Counted from the first letter of the stretch, positions 8,827-18,620 are shown. The stretch: DNA of 64,000 nt from Candidatus Nitrosotenuis chungbukensis (GCF_000685395.1 NZ_AVSQ01000013.1:80651-144650), one strand, 5' to 3'. The notes: a model not told the origin generated them from the sequence alone. Program-made: numbers and translations.

Positions 8827-9918
8827 TTGGGGAAAAAAATCAAAGTAGGGCTAGTCGGAATAGGCAATTGTTTTTCTGGACTAATTCAAGGAATCGAGTA
8901 TTACAGGAGAAATCCGAAACAGCAAGTAATTGGGCTAATGCATGAAAAAATAGGCGATTATTCAATTTATGATCTAGAGTTTGTAGCCGGCTTTGATGTT
9001 GGCATAAACAAGATTGGCAAGACAATCAACGAGGCAATCTATGAATCCCCGAACATGGTCAACTGGGTTCCAAAACAAAAGATGCCAAAATCAAGCGGGC
9101 GCGTTTATGAGAGTCCGCTTCTTGACGGCGTCGGAATCTGGGTAGAAAACAAAGTAAAACCAGTAAAAAGCAAAAAAACCCAAGAACAAATTACAAAGGA
9201 AATTAAAAGAAAGCTGGACGAAACCGGCGTTGAAATAATTGTCTCCTATCTGCCTGTCGGCTCTGACAAAGTAACGCAATACTGGGCTCAGACATGTCTT
9301 GACACTAACACTGCATTTGTAAACTGCATTCCATCATTTATCGCATCGGAAGGAAAGTGGGGCAGGAAATTTGCAGAAAAGAAAATTCCGGTAATCGGTG
9401 ATGACATAAAAGGCCAGGTTGGGGCAACAATTGTCCACAGGACACTTGCCAAGCTCTGTGACGATCGCGGAACTAAAATTGAAAAAACTTACCAAATCAA
9501 CGTTGGAGGCAATACTGACTTTTTGAACATGAAAGAACAAGAAAGATTGGTAAGCAAAAGAATCTCCAAGACCGAAAGTGTTCAAAGCCAGCTAAAGCAA
9601 AGACTTGCTGACGATCAAATCTATGTGGGACCGTCTGACTTTATTCCATTTTTAGGAAATACAAAGCTGATGTTTATGAGAATTGAAGGGAGACAGTGGG
9701 CAAACATCCCATACAACATGGAAGTAAGACTCGAAGTCGACGACAAGGCAAACTCTGCCGGAATTGTAATTGACGCAGTGCGTTTGGCAAGACTGGCCTT
9801 GGATAGAAAGATGGGCGGACCTATAATTCCGGCATGTGCCTACCTGATGAAGCATCCTCCAAAACAGATGAGCGATCCCGAAGCAAAGAACGAACTAGAG
9901 AAATTCATCAAAGGATAA
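8827..9918 (+). CDS. ino1: myo-inositol-1-phosphate synthase
   Basis: Converts glucose-6-phosphate to L-myo-inositol-1-phosphate with NAD as catalytic cofactor, supplying inositol for archaeal phospholipid headgroups. The Rossmann motif GLVGIGNCFSGLIQGI is at the N terminus; the family catalytic/substrate region (GDDIKGQVGATIVHRTLAKL, INVGGNTDFLNM, MRIEGRQWANIPYNMEVRLEVDD) is complete. 363 residues matches the archaeal form. The TTG start is supported by the TATA box ~30 bases upstream and because the glycine loop begins near residue 10. Confidence 0.94.
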   Translation: MGKKIKVGLVGIGNCFSGLIQGIEYYRRNPKQQVIGLMHEKIGDYSIYDLEFVAGFDVGINKIGKTINEAIYESPNMVNWVPKQKMPKSSGRVYESPLLDGVGIWVENKVKPVKSKKTQEQITKEIKRKLDETGVEIIVSYLPVGSDKVTQYWAQTCLDTNTAFVNCIPSFIASEGKWGRKFAEKKIPVIGDDIKGQVGATIVHRTLAKLCDDRGTKIEKTYQINVGGNTDFLNMKEQERLVSKRISKTESVQSQLKQRLADDQIYVGPSDFIPFLGNTKLMFMRIEGRQWANIPYNMEVRLEVDDKANSAGIVIDAVRLARLALDRKMGGPIIPACAYLMKHPPKQMSDPEAKNELEKFIKG

Positions 9919-9958
9919 ACAGTCTGATCCTCAACTAAACCGAGCCGCAAAAATCACG

Positions 9959-9968
9959 TATTAATAAT
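9959..9968 (+). promoter_or_regulatory. Putative promoter of tRNA-Ser
   Basis: TATTAATAAT is 35 bases upstream of the mature 5' end of tRNA-Ser(GGA), which leaves a short 5' leader to be removed by RNase P. Confidence 0.5.
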
Positions 9969-10002
9969 CAGTCTTGAGATAGTTTTTTGTCGTAAAGACG
10001 TT

Positions 10003-10102
10003 GCCGAGGTCGCCTAGCCTGGTAGGGCGCGCGCCTGGAAATTGAAAAAACCATACAGCGCGTACTCGTAAGGGTACGGGAGTTCAAATCTCCCTCTCGG
10101 CG
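10003..10102 (+). tRNA. tRNA-Ser(GGA) with a 16-nt intron
   Basis: A type II tRNA. Acceptor strand 10003-10009 pairs with 10095-10101, with discriminator G at 10102. The T arm is GGGAG/CTCCC around TTCAAAT. The long variable arm pairs TACTC with GGGTA, which identifies Ser or Leu. The anticodon stem CGCGC (10030-10034) pairs with GCGCG (10058-10062) only if 10041-10056 is removed. Anticodon GGA is at 10037-10039, and the intron sits at the canonical 37/38 position. The intron contains CCA, which can pair with TGG of the anticodon loop to form the bulge-helix-bulge core. A T-run follows the gene. Confidence 0.92.
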
Positions 10103-10146
10103 CTTTTTTCATAATCCATTAATCGTTGCATTTTGGTATTCTGGTG

Positions 10147-11448
10147 TTGAACAAGTACGATGTGGGTATAATTGGAGGCGGCATACTGGGCACTAGCATT
10201 TCGTACTGGCTCTCTACTGTTTCAAATCTCAAGACATGCGTGATCGAAAAGGAGAGCGGTGTTGCGCAGCACGCAAGTGGAAGGAACACCGGCGTAATAC
10301 ATTCTCCATTCTACCTTGATCCACAAAAAAAGAAGACAATTGCAAGGGCGGCCATGGTGTCTCGTGACCTCTGGAAGGAGTTTTCAATTCCGAGAAACAT
10401 TCCATGGAATGAATGCGGCACACTTGAAGTTGCACTAGATGAGTCGCAACACAAAACATTGGAAAAATATCTAAAGTGGGGGGCACAAAACGGGATTCCA
10501 GAAGACGCCCTTGAGCTAATGGATTCAAGCGAAGTTTCAAAAAAAGAGCCAAACGTTCAATGTAACTCTGGAATTTACTGCAGCCGCGACGTCTCAACTG
10601 ACTATGGTGTTATGACTGGGGAGCTTTACCGTTATTCCAAAAACCACGATGTAACATTTTTGTTTGAGCATAAGATGACTAGAATCGAAAATATGGATGA
10701 GTGTGTGAAATTGCATTTTTCAAATAATTCTAGCATTGAGTGCAAGTTCGTGATAAATTGCGCCGGCGGACATTCGCTTGAAATAGCAAAAATGTTCGGT
10801 CTTGCAAACGAATACTCGTCGCTCCACTTTAGGGGAGAATATTGGATTGCGGAGAAAAAACATGAAAACCTGGTAAACACCAACGTTTATTCTGTAGCCA
10901 AGTTTACGAACTTTCCATTTTTAGATCCGCACTGGATCAAAAGAGCAGACGGCACAACAGAAATCGGGCCAAACGCAGTTCCCGTTGCAACTCCAGAAAC
11001 ATATTCTGGCTATGTTGGAAATATTTCCGACGTGGTATCAAAGCTTGGTGAGATTCTCAGCGGAAGCTCAAAAAAACTATTGGTAAACCCAGAATTTCTA
11101 TCTTTGATTTCAAAGGAATGGAAAAGCTCGCTGTCAAAAAATACCATGATAGATAGGGTAAAACAATTCATACCGAAAATAAATCCTGACTTTTTCGCAA
11201 AGCGGGGAACCTCCGGGATCCGAACCCCACTAATCTCAAAAAAAGGAGAATTTGTACCTGAAATCTTGGATCTTGAGGGGGACAATTCGTTTCATATTCT
11301 CAATTACAACTCTCCTGGGGCGACAGGTGCCCCTGCATATTCTGCCCTGGTTGTCAAAAAACTGCAGGAAAGAGGATTTCTAAATCTCCAGAAAGCAAGG
11401 GAGTCTTTTTGGAACTTTGATAAAATAATTGAACAAATCAATCTCTGA
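10147..11448 (+). CDS. lhgO: FAD-dependent oxidoreductase, L-2-hydroxyglutarate oxidase-like
   Basis: Member of the DAO flavoenzyme family, most like LhgO, which oxidises L-2-hydroxyglutarate to 2-oxoglutarate. It shows the dinucleotide-binding motif VGIIGGGILGTSISYWLS at the N terminus, the FAD block EKESGVAQHASGRNTGVIHS, and the C-terminal GTSGIRTPL / NYNSPGATGAPAYS FAD contacts. The start is taken as TTG 10147; GTG 10144 and TTG 10126 are alternatives. A TTAATC element about 27 bases upstream supports a leaderless start here. Substrate is inferred, not proven. Confidence 0.8.
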   Translation: MNKYDVGIIGGGILGTSISYWLSTVSNLKTCVIEKESGVAQHASGRNTGVIHSPFYLDPQKKKTIARAAMVSRDLWKEFSIPRNIPWNECGTLEVALDESQHKTLEKYLKWGAQNGIPEDALELMDSSEVSKKEPNVQCNSGIYCSRDVSTDYGVMTGELYRYSKNHDVTFLFEHKMTRIENMDECVKLHFSNNSSIECKFVINCAGGHSLEIAKMFGLANEYSSLHFRGEYWIAEKKHENLVNTNVYSVAKFTNFPFLDPHWIKRADGTTEIGPNAVPVATPETYSGYVGNISDVVSKLGEILSGSSKKLLVNPEFLSLISKEWKSSLSKNTMIDRVKQFIPKINPDFFAKRGTSGIRTPLISKKGEFVPEILDLEGDNSFHILNYNSPGATGAPAYSALVVKKLQERGFLNLQKARESFWNFDKIIEQINL

Positions 11449-11489
11449 GAAGTTCATGAACCTTTACATAGTTATTTCACAAAGATGCT

Positions 11490-11756
11490 TTGTTGCTTCC
11501 AGATCGTTGCTCAATTAAAGAAAAAGGAAGAGGCTGCGTCAATCCGCCAGAGTTCATAATCTCCATCGCGTCTGAGAATGACGAATACATGGTGGGTGTA
11601 ACATGTGACAGGCACAAAAAAATTTTTAGCGCAAAACTGGAGGCTTTACAAAAGGAAGACAAGATGCCCAAAGGCGCAATCAATTTTTCCGCATTAAAAC
11701 CAGTCGGAACTGACTGCATAAAGGCACACCCAGACGACCTAGTCCAGATTGACTGA
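11490..11756 (+). CDS. Conserved hypothetical protein, 88 residues
   Basis: I do not recognise this protein. It starts with TTG (two tandem in-frame TTGs, 11490 and 11493) about 27 bases after a TTTACATA element. It contains three separated cysteines (CSIKEKGRGC and VTCDRH) that could bind metal, and an EFIISIAS-type beta strand. It converges with the 2-hydroxyacid dehydrogenase gene and overlaps its 3' end by 18 bases, so the two transcripts are antisense at their ends. Confidence 0.65.
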   Translation: MLLPDRCSIKEKGRGCVNPPEFIISIASENDEYMVGVTCDRHKKIFSAKLEALQKEDKMPKGAINFSALKPVGTDCIKAHPDDLVQID

Positions 11757-12704
11757 GTAAATCATCTTCTTTTGCTCAAGGCCATAAATTAAATTCTTGA
11801 TTGTAATTTCCGCCATCTTTTTTCTTGTTTCGGTAGTAGAACTTCCAATGTGGGGCGCAAGTACCGCATTTCTCATTTTCGCAAGTCCGTGATTTTTTCC
11901 TATTGGCTCTTTTTCAAATACGTCAAGGGCAGCTCCTGCAATCATGCCTGATCTTAGTGCTTTTATCAGATCTTTTTCGTTTATTATTTTTCCACGTGAC
12001 GTGTTGATCAAATGTGAAGTCTTTTTCATTTTTTTCAAAAGACGCATGTCTACAATTCCACGTGTTTCTTTTGTGTATGGAACGTGAACTGTTATGGCGT
12101 CGCTTTTCTCAAATAGTTCATCAAGCGAAACAAATTTTGCACCTAATTTTTTTTCTTGGTTTTTTGGCAATCTGTGTCTGCTGTGATATGTGATTTTCAT
12201 TCCAAATGGGGTGATTCTTTTTGCTACCGCACTACCTATTCTTCCCATCCCAAAAATTCCGATTGTTTTTCCTTCTATGTCAGTACCGACATAATCATGT
12301 GGACCAAATATGACCTTCCAATTTCCACCTCTGATCATTCTGTCACCCTCGGTGATCCTTCTCATAGAATCAAGCATGAGAGCTACTGTAAGGTCGGCAG
12401 TTGCGTTTGTTAGAACATCTGGAGTGTAACCAATTTTGATTTTGCGTGCTTTTGCCTTTTGCAAATCAATGTGGTCATACCCAACACTATACGTGCTGAT
12501 TACCTTGAGTTTTTTTGCATTTTCAATTATCTCCTCATCTATCACATCGTAGGGGAAGCAAACAAGGCCGTCAACCTGACTTATTTTTGATAGCAGTTTG
12601 CCTTTTGGCATTGGTATTTCCCCACTGTGAACGTAAATGTCATATCGCTTCTTCAGCTCTGTCATAGCAAATTCGTGCAGTTTTCGAGTGAGAAGAATTT
12701 TCAT
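11739..12704 (-). CDS. D-isomer-specific 2-hydroxyacid dehydrogenase (glyoxylate reductase-like)
   Basis: NAD(P)-dependent oxidoreductase of the SerA/GyaR family. The nucleotide-binding motif GIFGMGRIGSAVAKR, the catalytic Arg block (LINTSRGKIINE), the Glu region (DVFEKEP) and the catalytic His motif (LAPHIGSST) are all visible. It lacks the ACT domains of phosphoglycerate dehydrogenase, so glyoxylate/hydroxypyruvate reductase is the better guess. ATG 12704 is chosen; the in-frame TTG at 12719 would be exactly leaderless from the TATA box at 12744-12751 and is a serious alternative. Confidence 0.87.
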   Translation of the reverse strand: MKILLTRKLHEFAMTELKKRYDIYVHSGEIPMPKGKLLSKISQVDGLVCFPYDVIDEEIIENAKKLKVISTYSVGYDHIDLQKAKARKIKIGYTPDVLTNATADLTVALMLDSMRRITEGDRMIRGGNWKVIFGPHDYVGTDIEGKTIGIFGMGRIGSAVAKRITPFGMKITYHSRHRLPKNQEKKLGAKFVSLDELFEKSDAITVHVPYTKETRGIVDMRLLKKMKKTSHLINTSRGKIINEKDLIKALRSGMIAGAALDVFEKEPIGKNHGLAKMRNAVLAPHIGSSTTETRKKMAEITIKNLIYGLEQKKMIYSVNLD

Positions 12705-12743
12705 TCTAGATTTTGCCAACTGTCTGCGGAAATCTCATCAATC

Positions 12744-12751
12744 CTTATAAG
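12744..12751. promoter_or_regulatory. Palindromic TATA box shared by two divergent genes
   Basis: CTTATAAG is a perfect palindrome lying 25-30 bases from the starts of both flanking genes: TTG 12719 / ATG 12704 on the minus strand and TTG 12782 on the plus strand. One TBP site could therefore serve both directions, with orientation set by flanking BRE sequences. Confidence 0.6.
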
Positions 12752-12781
12752 ATTTGTTATCACAACCATGGTGACCAAAAA

Positions 12782-12913
12782 TTGGAGGAAGAAGAGTTTG
12801 CATTATGCATAGAATGCGGTAACGCGATAGAAAAATGCGTTTGTGTTTGTCCTTATTGCGGGGAGCGAGACAAATGTGAATGCGCTCTCTTTGAAGCAGC
12901 AACTGGTGGATAA
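12782..12913 (+). CDS. Small zinc-ribbon-like protein, 43 residues
   Basis: The frame from TTG 12782 reads EEEEFALCIECGNAIEKCVC and continues to a second CPYCG and a CEC: eight cysteines, enough for two zinc sites. Function unknown; such microproteins in archaea often bind nucleic acid or partner proteins. A longer frame from 12713 would begin upstream of the TATA box and is rejected. The gene is divergent from the dehydrogenase and 39 bases before korA. Confidence 0.65.
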   Translation: MEEEEFALCIECGNAIEKCVCVCPYCGERDKCECALFEAATGG

Positions 12914-12952
12914 ATTTTACATATTCTTAATAACAAACAAAACTTAGGTGAC

Positions 12953-14866
12953 ATGTTGGAACAAACAGACATCAGCTGGCTAATTGGTGGGCCACAGGGA
13001 AGCGGGGTAGAATCTGGAGCTAACATATTTTCCCGAGCATGTGCTGCAATGGGCTATGAGATCTTTGGGAAAAGAGAATTTTATTCTAACATAAAGGGCG
13101 AGCACAGCTATTTTGTTGTCCGGGTGTCAAACAATGCGATTCACTCAAACATCAACGACGTAACACTGATGGCCGCATTTGACGCAGAGACAATTTTTCG
13201 GCATGCAGACGAAGTAATCAAAAACGGCGCGATAATCTACGACTCTGATCTTGTTGCCACCAAAGTTGACGAGGTCCATAACATGGATCTCAACTACAAG
13301 CAAAGATTGCTAAAGTATTTGGACTCTAAAAACAAACCGTACACAATTCAGGGAATTTTAGATATTGCGCAAGAGCGCGGCGTTAATCTGTATCCTGTAT
13401 CTTTTAGAAATGTTTTGTCTACAATGGCAGACGAGGTAAACAATCCCCGACTCAAAGGAATGGTGAGGATGTTCAATGTGCTTGGAGTCTCGTTCTCACT
13501 TGGCGTGCTTGGAATGCCTCCTGAGACACTGCTTAGCTCAATTGATGCGATTTTTGCAAAAAAGCAAGCCATTGCGGATCTTAACAAAAAAACAGCAAAT
13601 TATGCGTATAATTTTGCCACTGCAAAGTTTCCGAATTTTACGTATCGTCTAAAGCAAGTTGAGAAAAAACCTGGCACCATCCTGGTTCAGGGATACCAGG
13701 GAACTGCGCTTGGCAAAATGGTCTGTGGCTGCAGATTTCAGCCGTACTATCCGATCACCCCCGCCTCTGATGAGAGCGTCTATTTGGAATCAAACGAAAT
13801 TTTAGATGTCAAGGAAAACAGGCCTGGCTCAACTGTTGTGGTACAAACAGAAGATGAGATATCTGCAATGGGGATGACGATTGGGGGTGCACTAACAGGT
13901 ACCCGTTCAGCAACCTGCACGTCTGGTCCAGGGTTTTCACTTATGGCAGAAATGCTGGGATGGGCAGGAATCAACGAGGTTCCAGTTGTAATTACTCTGT
14001 ATCAGCGAAGTGGACCGTCCACCGGGTTACCTACACGACACGGTCAGGATGATCTAATGTTTGCAATCTATGCAGGACACGGCGAATTTCCGAAAATGGT
14101 TTATGCGTCAGGCGACATCGAGGAAAGCTTCTATGATACTGGAAGATGTTTTAACTATGCTGACATCTATCAAGTCCCAGTCATCCACATGATGGACAAG
14201 TTTCTGGCAAGCTCTGTAGTTACATGCAAGAGGTTTGATTCTGATAAAATAACAATTAACCGAGGAAAACTCTTGGATAAAATTGAGGGAGACTACAAGA
14301 GGTTTGCTTTTGTCCCAGATGGGATCTCTCCAAGGTCAAAACTTGGGCTTGAAAATGGCATATTTTGGAATACTGGCGACGAAAGTGATGAGTTTGGCCA
14401 CATATCCGAAGATCCTGAAATTAGAATAAAGAAAATGGACAAGCGATACTCCAAACTGGACTACATGCTAAAAACAATGCCTCAAGAGGAGCAGGCAGTA
14501 TCGTATGGAGTATCTGACTACTGTGTTGTGAGCTGGGGCTCCACAAAGGGCCCGATTCTTGATGCAATTGACATGCTAAAAAAAGAAAATATCAACATAG
14601 GATTCATCCAAATGAAACTACTTCATCCATTCCCAACTGACTATATCAAATCGTTACTGAAAAATGCCAAAACAATAATTGACATTGAGGCAAACCAGAC
14701 AGGTCAGCTCGGACTGCTTTTAAAGCAAAACTTGGAACACAGTCCTGATTACTATATTCTAAAATACACTGGAAGGGCAATGACTTCAACAGAATTGTAC
14801 GATTCACTAAAAAACATAATAGCAAACAAGGCCGAAAAAAGGCAGGTACTAACTCATGGCGCTTAA
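12953..14866 (+). CDS. korA: 2-oxoacid:ferredoxin oxidoreductase, fused gamma-alpha subunit
   Basis: Oxidatively decarboxylates a 2-oxoacid (2-oxoglutarate or pyruvate) to the CoA ester, passing electrons to ferredoxin. Residues 1-200 are the gamma domain ([21 protein letters not shown]), fused to the alpha/pyrimidine-binding domain ([44 protein letters not shown]) and the C-terminal transketolase-like domain (LLHPFP). The gamma-alpha fusion of 637 residues is typical of archaeal KorA. It overlaps the beta-subunit start by 11 bases. Substrate specificity cannot be told from sequence here. Confidence 0.92.
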   Translation: MLEQTDISWLIGGPQGSGVESGANIFSRACAAMGYEIFGKREFYSNIKGEHSYFVVRVSNNAIHSNINDVTLMAAFDAETIFRHADEVIKNGAIIYDSDLVATKVDEVHNMDLNYKQRLLKYLDSKNKPYTIQGILDIAQERGVNLYPVSFRNVLSTMADEVNNPRLKGMVRMFNVLGVSFSLGVLGMPPETLLSSIDAIFAKKQAIADLNKKTANYAYNFATAKFPNFTYRLKQVEKKPGTILVQGYQGTALGKMVCGCRFQPYYPITPASDESVYLESNEILDVKENRPGSTVVVQTEDEISAMGMTIGGALTGTRSATCTSGPGFSLMAEMLGWAGINEVPVVITLYQRSGPSTGLPTRHGQDDLMFAIYAGHGEFPKMVYASGDIEESFYDTGRCFNYADIYQVPVIHMMDKFLASSVVTCKRFDSDKITINRGKLLDKIEGDYKRFAFVPDGISPRSKLGLENGIFWNTGDESDEFGHISEDPEIRIKKMDKRYSKLDYMLKTMPQEEQAVSYGVSDYCVVSWGSTKGPILDAIDMLKKENINIGFIQMKLLHPFPTDYIKSLLKNAKTIIDIEANQTGQLGLLLKQNLEHSPDYYILKYTGRAMTSTELYDSLKNIIANKAEKRQVLTHGA

Positions 14867-16916
14867 GATAGGTGACTACAAAACCGAGGTACACAACGAC
14901 TGGTGTCCTGGATGCGTACTGCCTGACACTTTACTTCACTGCAATCCCTCGGTGAAACAAATACAACAAGTCAGCGTTGGAGAGCGAGTTCTTGGAAGAG
15001 ATGGCCTTTACCATAGGGTGAGCGAAGTTATGGCACACATTCATAGGGGAAAAGTTTTCAAGATTATGACAAAATGTTTTGGAGCAACATATCTTACGGA
15101 TGAACACCCTGTCCTAATAGTAAGACGTGAACATCAAAAACGACACAACAAAAAATTTGATGCCGTTTGGACAAGAGCAGACGAAATCAAAACAAAAGAT
15201 TATCTTGTATATCCTGTTCAAAAAGAACAAATTGACAGAGAGTTTATTGATGTCGATTATCAATTAAAGAAAAAAGACACCGTAAGCAAAGATCTGCCAA
15301 ACAAAATTCCGCTCAACGAGGATACTCTGAGACTAATGGGATACTATATTGCGGAAGGACATGTGCATGAACGAGAGATTTGTTTTACATTTAACTCAAA
15401 AGAAGTCGAATTCATAAATGATGTTGAAAATATCATGCTGCAAACGTTTGGTCTAACTGGAACGGAAACTACCAAAAGAAATGTAACGACCATTTCATTT
15501 TATTCGGCACCACTTGCAAGGATATTTTTAGATTGGTTTGGACACAAATCATACAACAAAAAAATACCGCATTTTGCAATGCTTCTTCCTGCCATGAAGC
15601 AAAAAGAACTGATCAAAGGATTGTGGCGCGGGGATGGCTGGTTAAGCACTGAACAAATACGTGGCAATTTCAAGACTGTTTCAAAGACCCTGTCTGAACA
15701 GCTAAAATCCTTGTTGCTAAGACAGGGAATTGTACCAATAATTTCTGTTGCCAATGCAAAAGGCATTCACAGAGAATCGTATTCGATTCAGATTGTAAAC
15801 GATCGTGATTTTGCAATACTGTGTAAAATACTAGATGAGAAGATGGAACCAAAAAACCATGTTGGAAAACCCCCATCATCCGTACTCACACCTGACTATG
15901 TAATGATCCCAATCAAAAAAATTGAAAGTTTTGACTATGATGGCCCAGTATACAACCTAGAAGTTGACGATGTTAACTCTTACGTAAGCGAAAACGCAAT
16001 CTTGCATAACTGTGGTGATTTTGGTATTGTCAATGCAATACAGATGGCGCTATCCGAAATGCAGATACCTCGACACCAAGCCGCAATATTTTCTGGAATA
16101 GGGTGCTCTGGCAAGACATCTCACTTCATCAACGTGTACGGTGTCCATACTCTGCATGGGCGAGTTCTGACATTTGCACAGGGCGCAAAGCTTGCAAATC
16201 CGGATATGAAAATCATTGCAGCGGGTGGTGACGGAGACGGGCTTGGAATAGGGGTGGGTCATTTTATCGCAGCCGGTAGGCGAAACTTGGATCTAACATA
16301 CATCATATTTAACAACGGAGTTTACGGACTTACAAAGGGGCAGGCATCTCCAACACTGCGGCTGGGAGAAAAAACAAAATCACTGCCAACCCCAAACACA
16401 AACTACAACGTCAATCCAATCGGCCTTGCGATTACAAGCGGGTTTACCTTTGTCGCGCGTGGATATGCGTATGACGTGAGGCATCTAAAGGATCTCATTA
16501 TAGCAGCGGTGAACCACAAAGGTCTTGCATTTCTTGACGTTTTACAGCCATGTCCTACATACAACGACATCAATACCCGTGACTGGTATTCTGGGATGGA
16601 TAATCTGGACGAATCAAAAAAACAGCACTCACGAATCTACAAGCTTGAAGATACAGGATATGATCCAGTGGTTCATTATGACTCTGAAACGGAATTTAAC
16701 GAAAAATTAACACAGGCACTAATCAAATCTCTAGAATGGGACACTAAAATCCCAACTGGCATATTTTATAAAAATGAAATAATCAGCCAATATGAAAAGA
16801 GAATCATGGATAAAATTCCAAACTATATGGAAAACCCGCCATCCTCGCAGGTCGTCTCATCAAATGGCAAGCCAACTACTGACATATCAAAAATTTTAGA
16901 TTCCATGTCTGTTTGA
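14856..16916 (+). CDS. korB: 2-oxoacid:ferredoxin oxidoreductase beta subunit, interrupted by an intein
   Basis: TPP-binding beta subunit. The family motif CPGCGDFGI is split: residues 1-19 end in DWCPG, residues 20-385 are an intein, and the extein resumes with [11 protein letters not shown]. The spliced protein has 320 residues, as expected. The [12 protein letters not shown] ... [11 protein letters not shown] block is the TPP/Mg2+ motif. Splicing must occur for activity, because the intein separates the two cysteines of CPGC, which in this family help bind the [4Fe-4S] cluster. ATG 14856 overlaps korA. Confidence 0.95.
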   Translation: MALKIGDYKTEVHNDWCPGCVLPDTLLHCNPSVKQIQQVSVGERVLGRDGLYHRVSEVMAHIHRGKVFKIMTKCFGATYLTDEHPVLIVRREHQKRHNKKFDAVWTRADEIKTKDYLVYPVQKEQIDREFIDVDYQLKKKDTVSKDLPNKIPLNEDTLRLMGYYIAEGHVHEREICFTFNSKEVEFINDVENIMLQTFGLTGTETTKRNVTTISFYSAPLARIFLDWFGHKSYNKKIPHFAMLLPAMKQKELIKGLWRGDGWLSTEQIRGNFKTVSKTLSEQLKSLLLRQGIVPIISVANAKGIHRESYSIQIVNDRDFAILCKILDEKMEPKNHVGKPPSSVLTPDYVMIPIKKIESFDYDGPVYNLEVDDVNSYVSENAILHNCGDFGIVNAIQMALSEMQIPRHQAAIFSGIGCSGKTSHFINVYGVHTLHGRVLTFAQGAKLANPDMKIIAAGGDGDGLGIGVGHFIAAGRRNLDLTYIIFNNGVYGLTKGQASPTLRLGEKTKSLPTPNTNYNVNPIGLAITSGFTFVARGYAYDVRHLKDLIIAAVNHKGLAFLDVLQPCPTYNDINTRDWYSGMDNLDESKKQHSRIYKLEDTGYDPVVHYDSETEFNEKLTQALIKSLEWDTKIPTGIFYKNEIISQYEKRIMDKIPNYMENPPSSQVVSSNGKPTTDISKILDSMSV
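14913..16010 (+). mobile_element. LAGLIDADG intein in KorB (366 residues)
   Basis: A self-splicing protein element with a homing-endonuclease domain. Block A begins with Cys ([11 protein letters not shown]); block B has the Thr-x-x-His motif (LTDEHPVLI, ~15094-15120). Two LAGLIDADG helices follow, [11 protein letters not shown] (~15330-15363) and [13 protein letters not shown] (~15610-15650), each ending in an acidic residue. Block F is [15 protein letters not shown]; block G ends His-Asn, followed by Cys+1 of the extein. All splicing residues are present and both endonuclease acidic residues are retained (Glu and Asp), so both functions may be intact. Confidence 0.95.
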
Positions 16917-16975
16917 AATGTTATGGGTTATAATATAATGAATATTAGCAAGTTACACGGAAGGTTGTACTATAA

Positions 16976-17410
16976 TTGAATCTGACTGAAGCAAACAAGA
17001 TATTTAGAAAATCCATAATTAAAGGATATTTTGAGCCAAGCTTGCTTAATCTTGACTTTAGCAAATCCAACATAAAGCACCCGATAATGCCTGAAGACGG
17101 ACTCATGCAATCAAACCTGTTGCACATCTTTTTTGATGTTGAGACTGGCTCTGATTATCCTGATGGTGATGAATGGCTTATAGCAGAATTTCTATTCCCC
17201 TACAACATAAAAATTCCAGACAGCGTCAAGGGTCCTGACTATTTTACATCGCTTTCGTTAAGTGATGGCAAAAATTACTGGCATCATAGAGAACTAATCA
17301 GATTCAAGTACGGGAAATCAAAAAAACTTGCCGAATCATTAGAATTCTTGGATTCCAAGTACAAAGAACTTCATTCGATGCTAGAGCCGCTAGAAAAAGA
17401 CATCAAATAG
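16976..17410 (+). CDS. Hypothetical protein, 144 residues
   Basis: Not recognised. A soluble, mixed alpha/beta protein starting at TTG 16976 (NLTEANKIFRKSIIKGYFEP) with a C-terminal helical stretch rich in Lys/Glu/Leu. An AT-rich region with several TATA-like elements (16930-16950) precedes it. It converges with the next minus-strand gene, sharing eight bases. No signal peptide or membrane span. Codon use resembles the neighbours. Confidence 0.7.
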   Translation: MNLTEANKIFRKSIIKGYFEPSLLNLDFSKSNIKHPIMPEDGLMQSNLLHIFFDVETGSDYPDGDEWLIAEFLFPYNIKIPDSVKGPDYFTSLSLSDGKNYWHHRELIRFKYGKSKKLAESLEFLDSKYKELHSMLEPLEKDIK

Positions 17411-17939
17411 ATATTTTCCAGACGTCGTTTTTTAGGATGAATTTTTTCTTGTTTGCAAACAGGGTGTTCAGCTTCCACTTTCTAGTCTCGACATCGAAGT
17501 TGTAAATCACATTTGATATTTCCTGGGGCATGTTGGAAGAGTCCAGGTGAAATGGCAACAATTCAATCACAAAATCCATCTTTTCTAGTGCGTTATCAAA
17601 CCAACTGCGGTCCTCTACGTCCAATACAAATCCTATCTGTGGGCTGCCGGAAAAATTGATCTCGATTTTCAGCGCATTGCTTGATCCTCTGCGCCTTTTC
17701 ATCTCCTTGAAAATCTGTTTGACCTTGTCCCATCTGCGATACTCAAACCATTTGAAAAATTCCTCATTGAATTCAAGCGGAATTGACAGTGTGACAAGAC
17801 TCACAAAGTTTGGATCCATTTCCTGCGTTTCAAATTGCGTTACGCGAAATCTCTCGTTAAATATTCCATAAATTACCTCGATTTCCCACGGTGAGATTCC
17901 ATAATATCTCAAATCTGCAGTGAGAAAGCCGTCAGACAT
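17403..17939 (-). CDS. Hypothetical protein, 178 residues
   Basis: Not recognised. ATG start; soluble, rich in aromatic residues (FFKWFEYRRWDKVKQIF; RSWFDNALEKMDFVIELLPFHL). No metal-binding or nucleotide motif is visible. Its last codons overlap the convergent gene ending at 17410. The flanking tail-anchored protein and CofE lie on the same strand upstream, but a 60-base gap makes cotranscription uncertain. Confidence 0.7.
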   Translation of the reverse strand: MSDGFLTADLRYYGISPWEIEVIYGIFNERFRVTQFETQEMDPNFVSLVTLSIPLEFNEEFFKWFEYRRWDKVKQIFKEMKRRRGSSNALKIEINFSGSPQIGFVLDVEDRSWFDNALEKMDFVIELLPFHLDSSNMPQEISNVIYNFDVETRKWKLNTLFANKKKFILKNDVWKISI

Positions 17940-17999
17940 GATTTTCTTTTCTAAAAAATTGTAATTAAAGTTTCGAGGAGCGGCTCCGGAAAACTAGTC

Positions 18000-18557
18000 T
18001 TACCATATGGTGTTTATGTATTTCCAGAGATAAAATATGCTAATCGTGCCGATGAAAAAGAGCATTGGCTTCCATGCAAAGACAGGAATGCTTGGAGTTG
18101 CTAATCTTATCTTGTAATTGTCAAATACTGTGTGGACATAGTTCTTTACTTTGTCATTCCATATTTTGTAGTCGATTTGGTGTTTTTTCAGCATACCTTC
18201 AATCTCATAAATCACAGGAGTTCTCTGGCAGAACAAGTGCTGCAAATAATCCCTTGAGACCTCGACTTCTGCATGTATTGCAACTAGTCCCTTTTTCATA
18301 TCGACCAGTCTGACGTGCATCTCCCATGGCTTTTTCAGCTTTAGCGACAGGCCGTGGCCAATTTGGGACTCTTGTTTGTGTTCAAATTTTACGTGAGTAA
18401 AGCCCTCGTTTTTGAATAATTTTAGTAGATCCTCTACATTTTTTTTAACAATAACTGTAAGCTGTTCTACTCCCTTAGCATCAATGGATATGGTTCGCTT
18501 GATTCCGTCTTGGAGCGATATTGTCTTTGGGTATTTTGTGAGGTATTCTTGCGCCAT
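18000..18557 (-). CDS. Predicted tail-anchored membrane protein, 185 residues
   Basis: Function unknown. The first ~155 residues are soluble (AQEYLTKYPKTISLQDGIKR; VEQLTVIVKKNVEDLLKLFKNEGF), and a single hydrophobic span, VFAWKPMLFFIGTISIFYLW, lies at the extreme C terminus, predicting a cytoplasm-facing tail-anchored topology. An ATG start is clear. It lies 64 bases downstream of cofE on the same strand. Tail-anchored proteins in archaea are thought to depend on a Get3-like ATPase, which is not in this window. Confidence 0.7.
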   Translation of the reverse strand: MAQEYLTKYPKTISLQDGIKRTISIDAKGVEQLTVIVKKNVEDLLKLFKNEGFTHVKFEHKQESQIGHGLSLKLKKPWEMHVRLVDMKKGLVAIHAEVEVSRDYLQHLFCQRTPVIYEIEGMLKKHQIDYKIWNDKVKNYVHTVFDNYKIRLATPSIPVFAWKPMLFFIGTISIFYLWKYINTIW

Positions 18558-18620
18558 TTCTCTATTCTGTCCTCAAAACCAGTTTTATTTAAAGGAATAA
18601 ACCTGTCTTGACAATATGCT

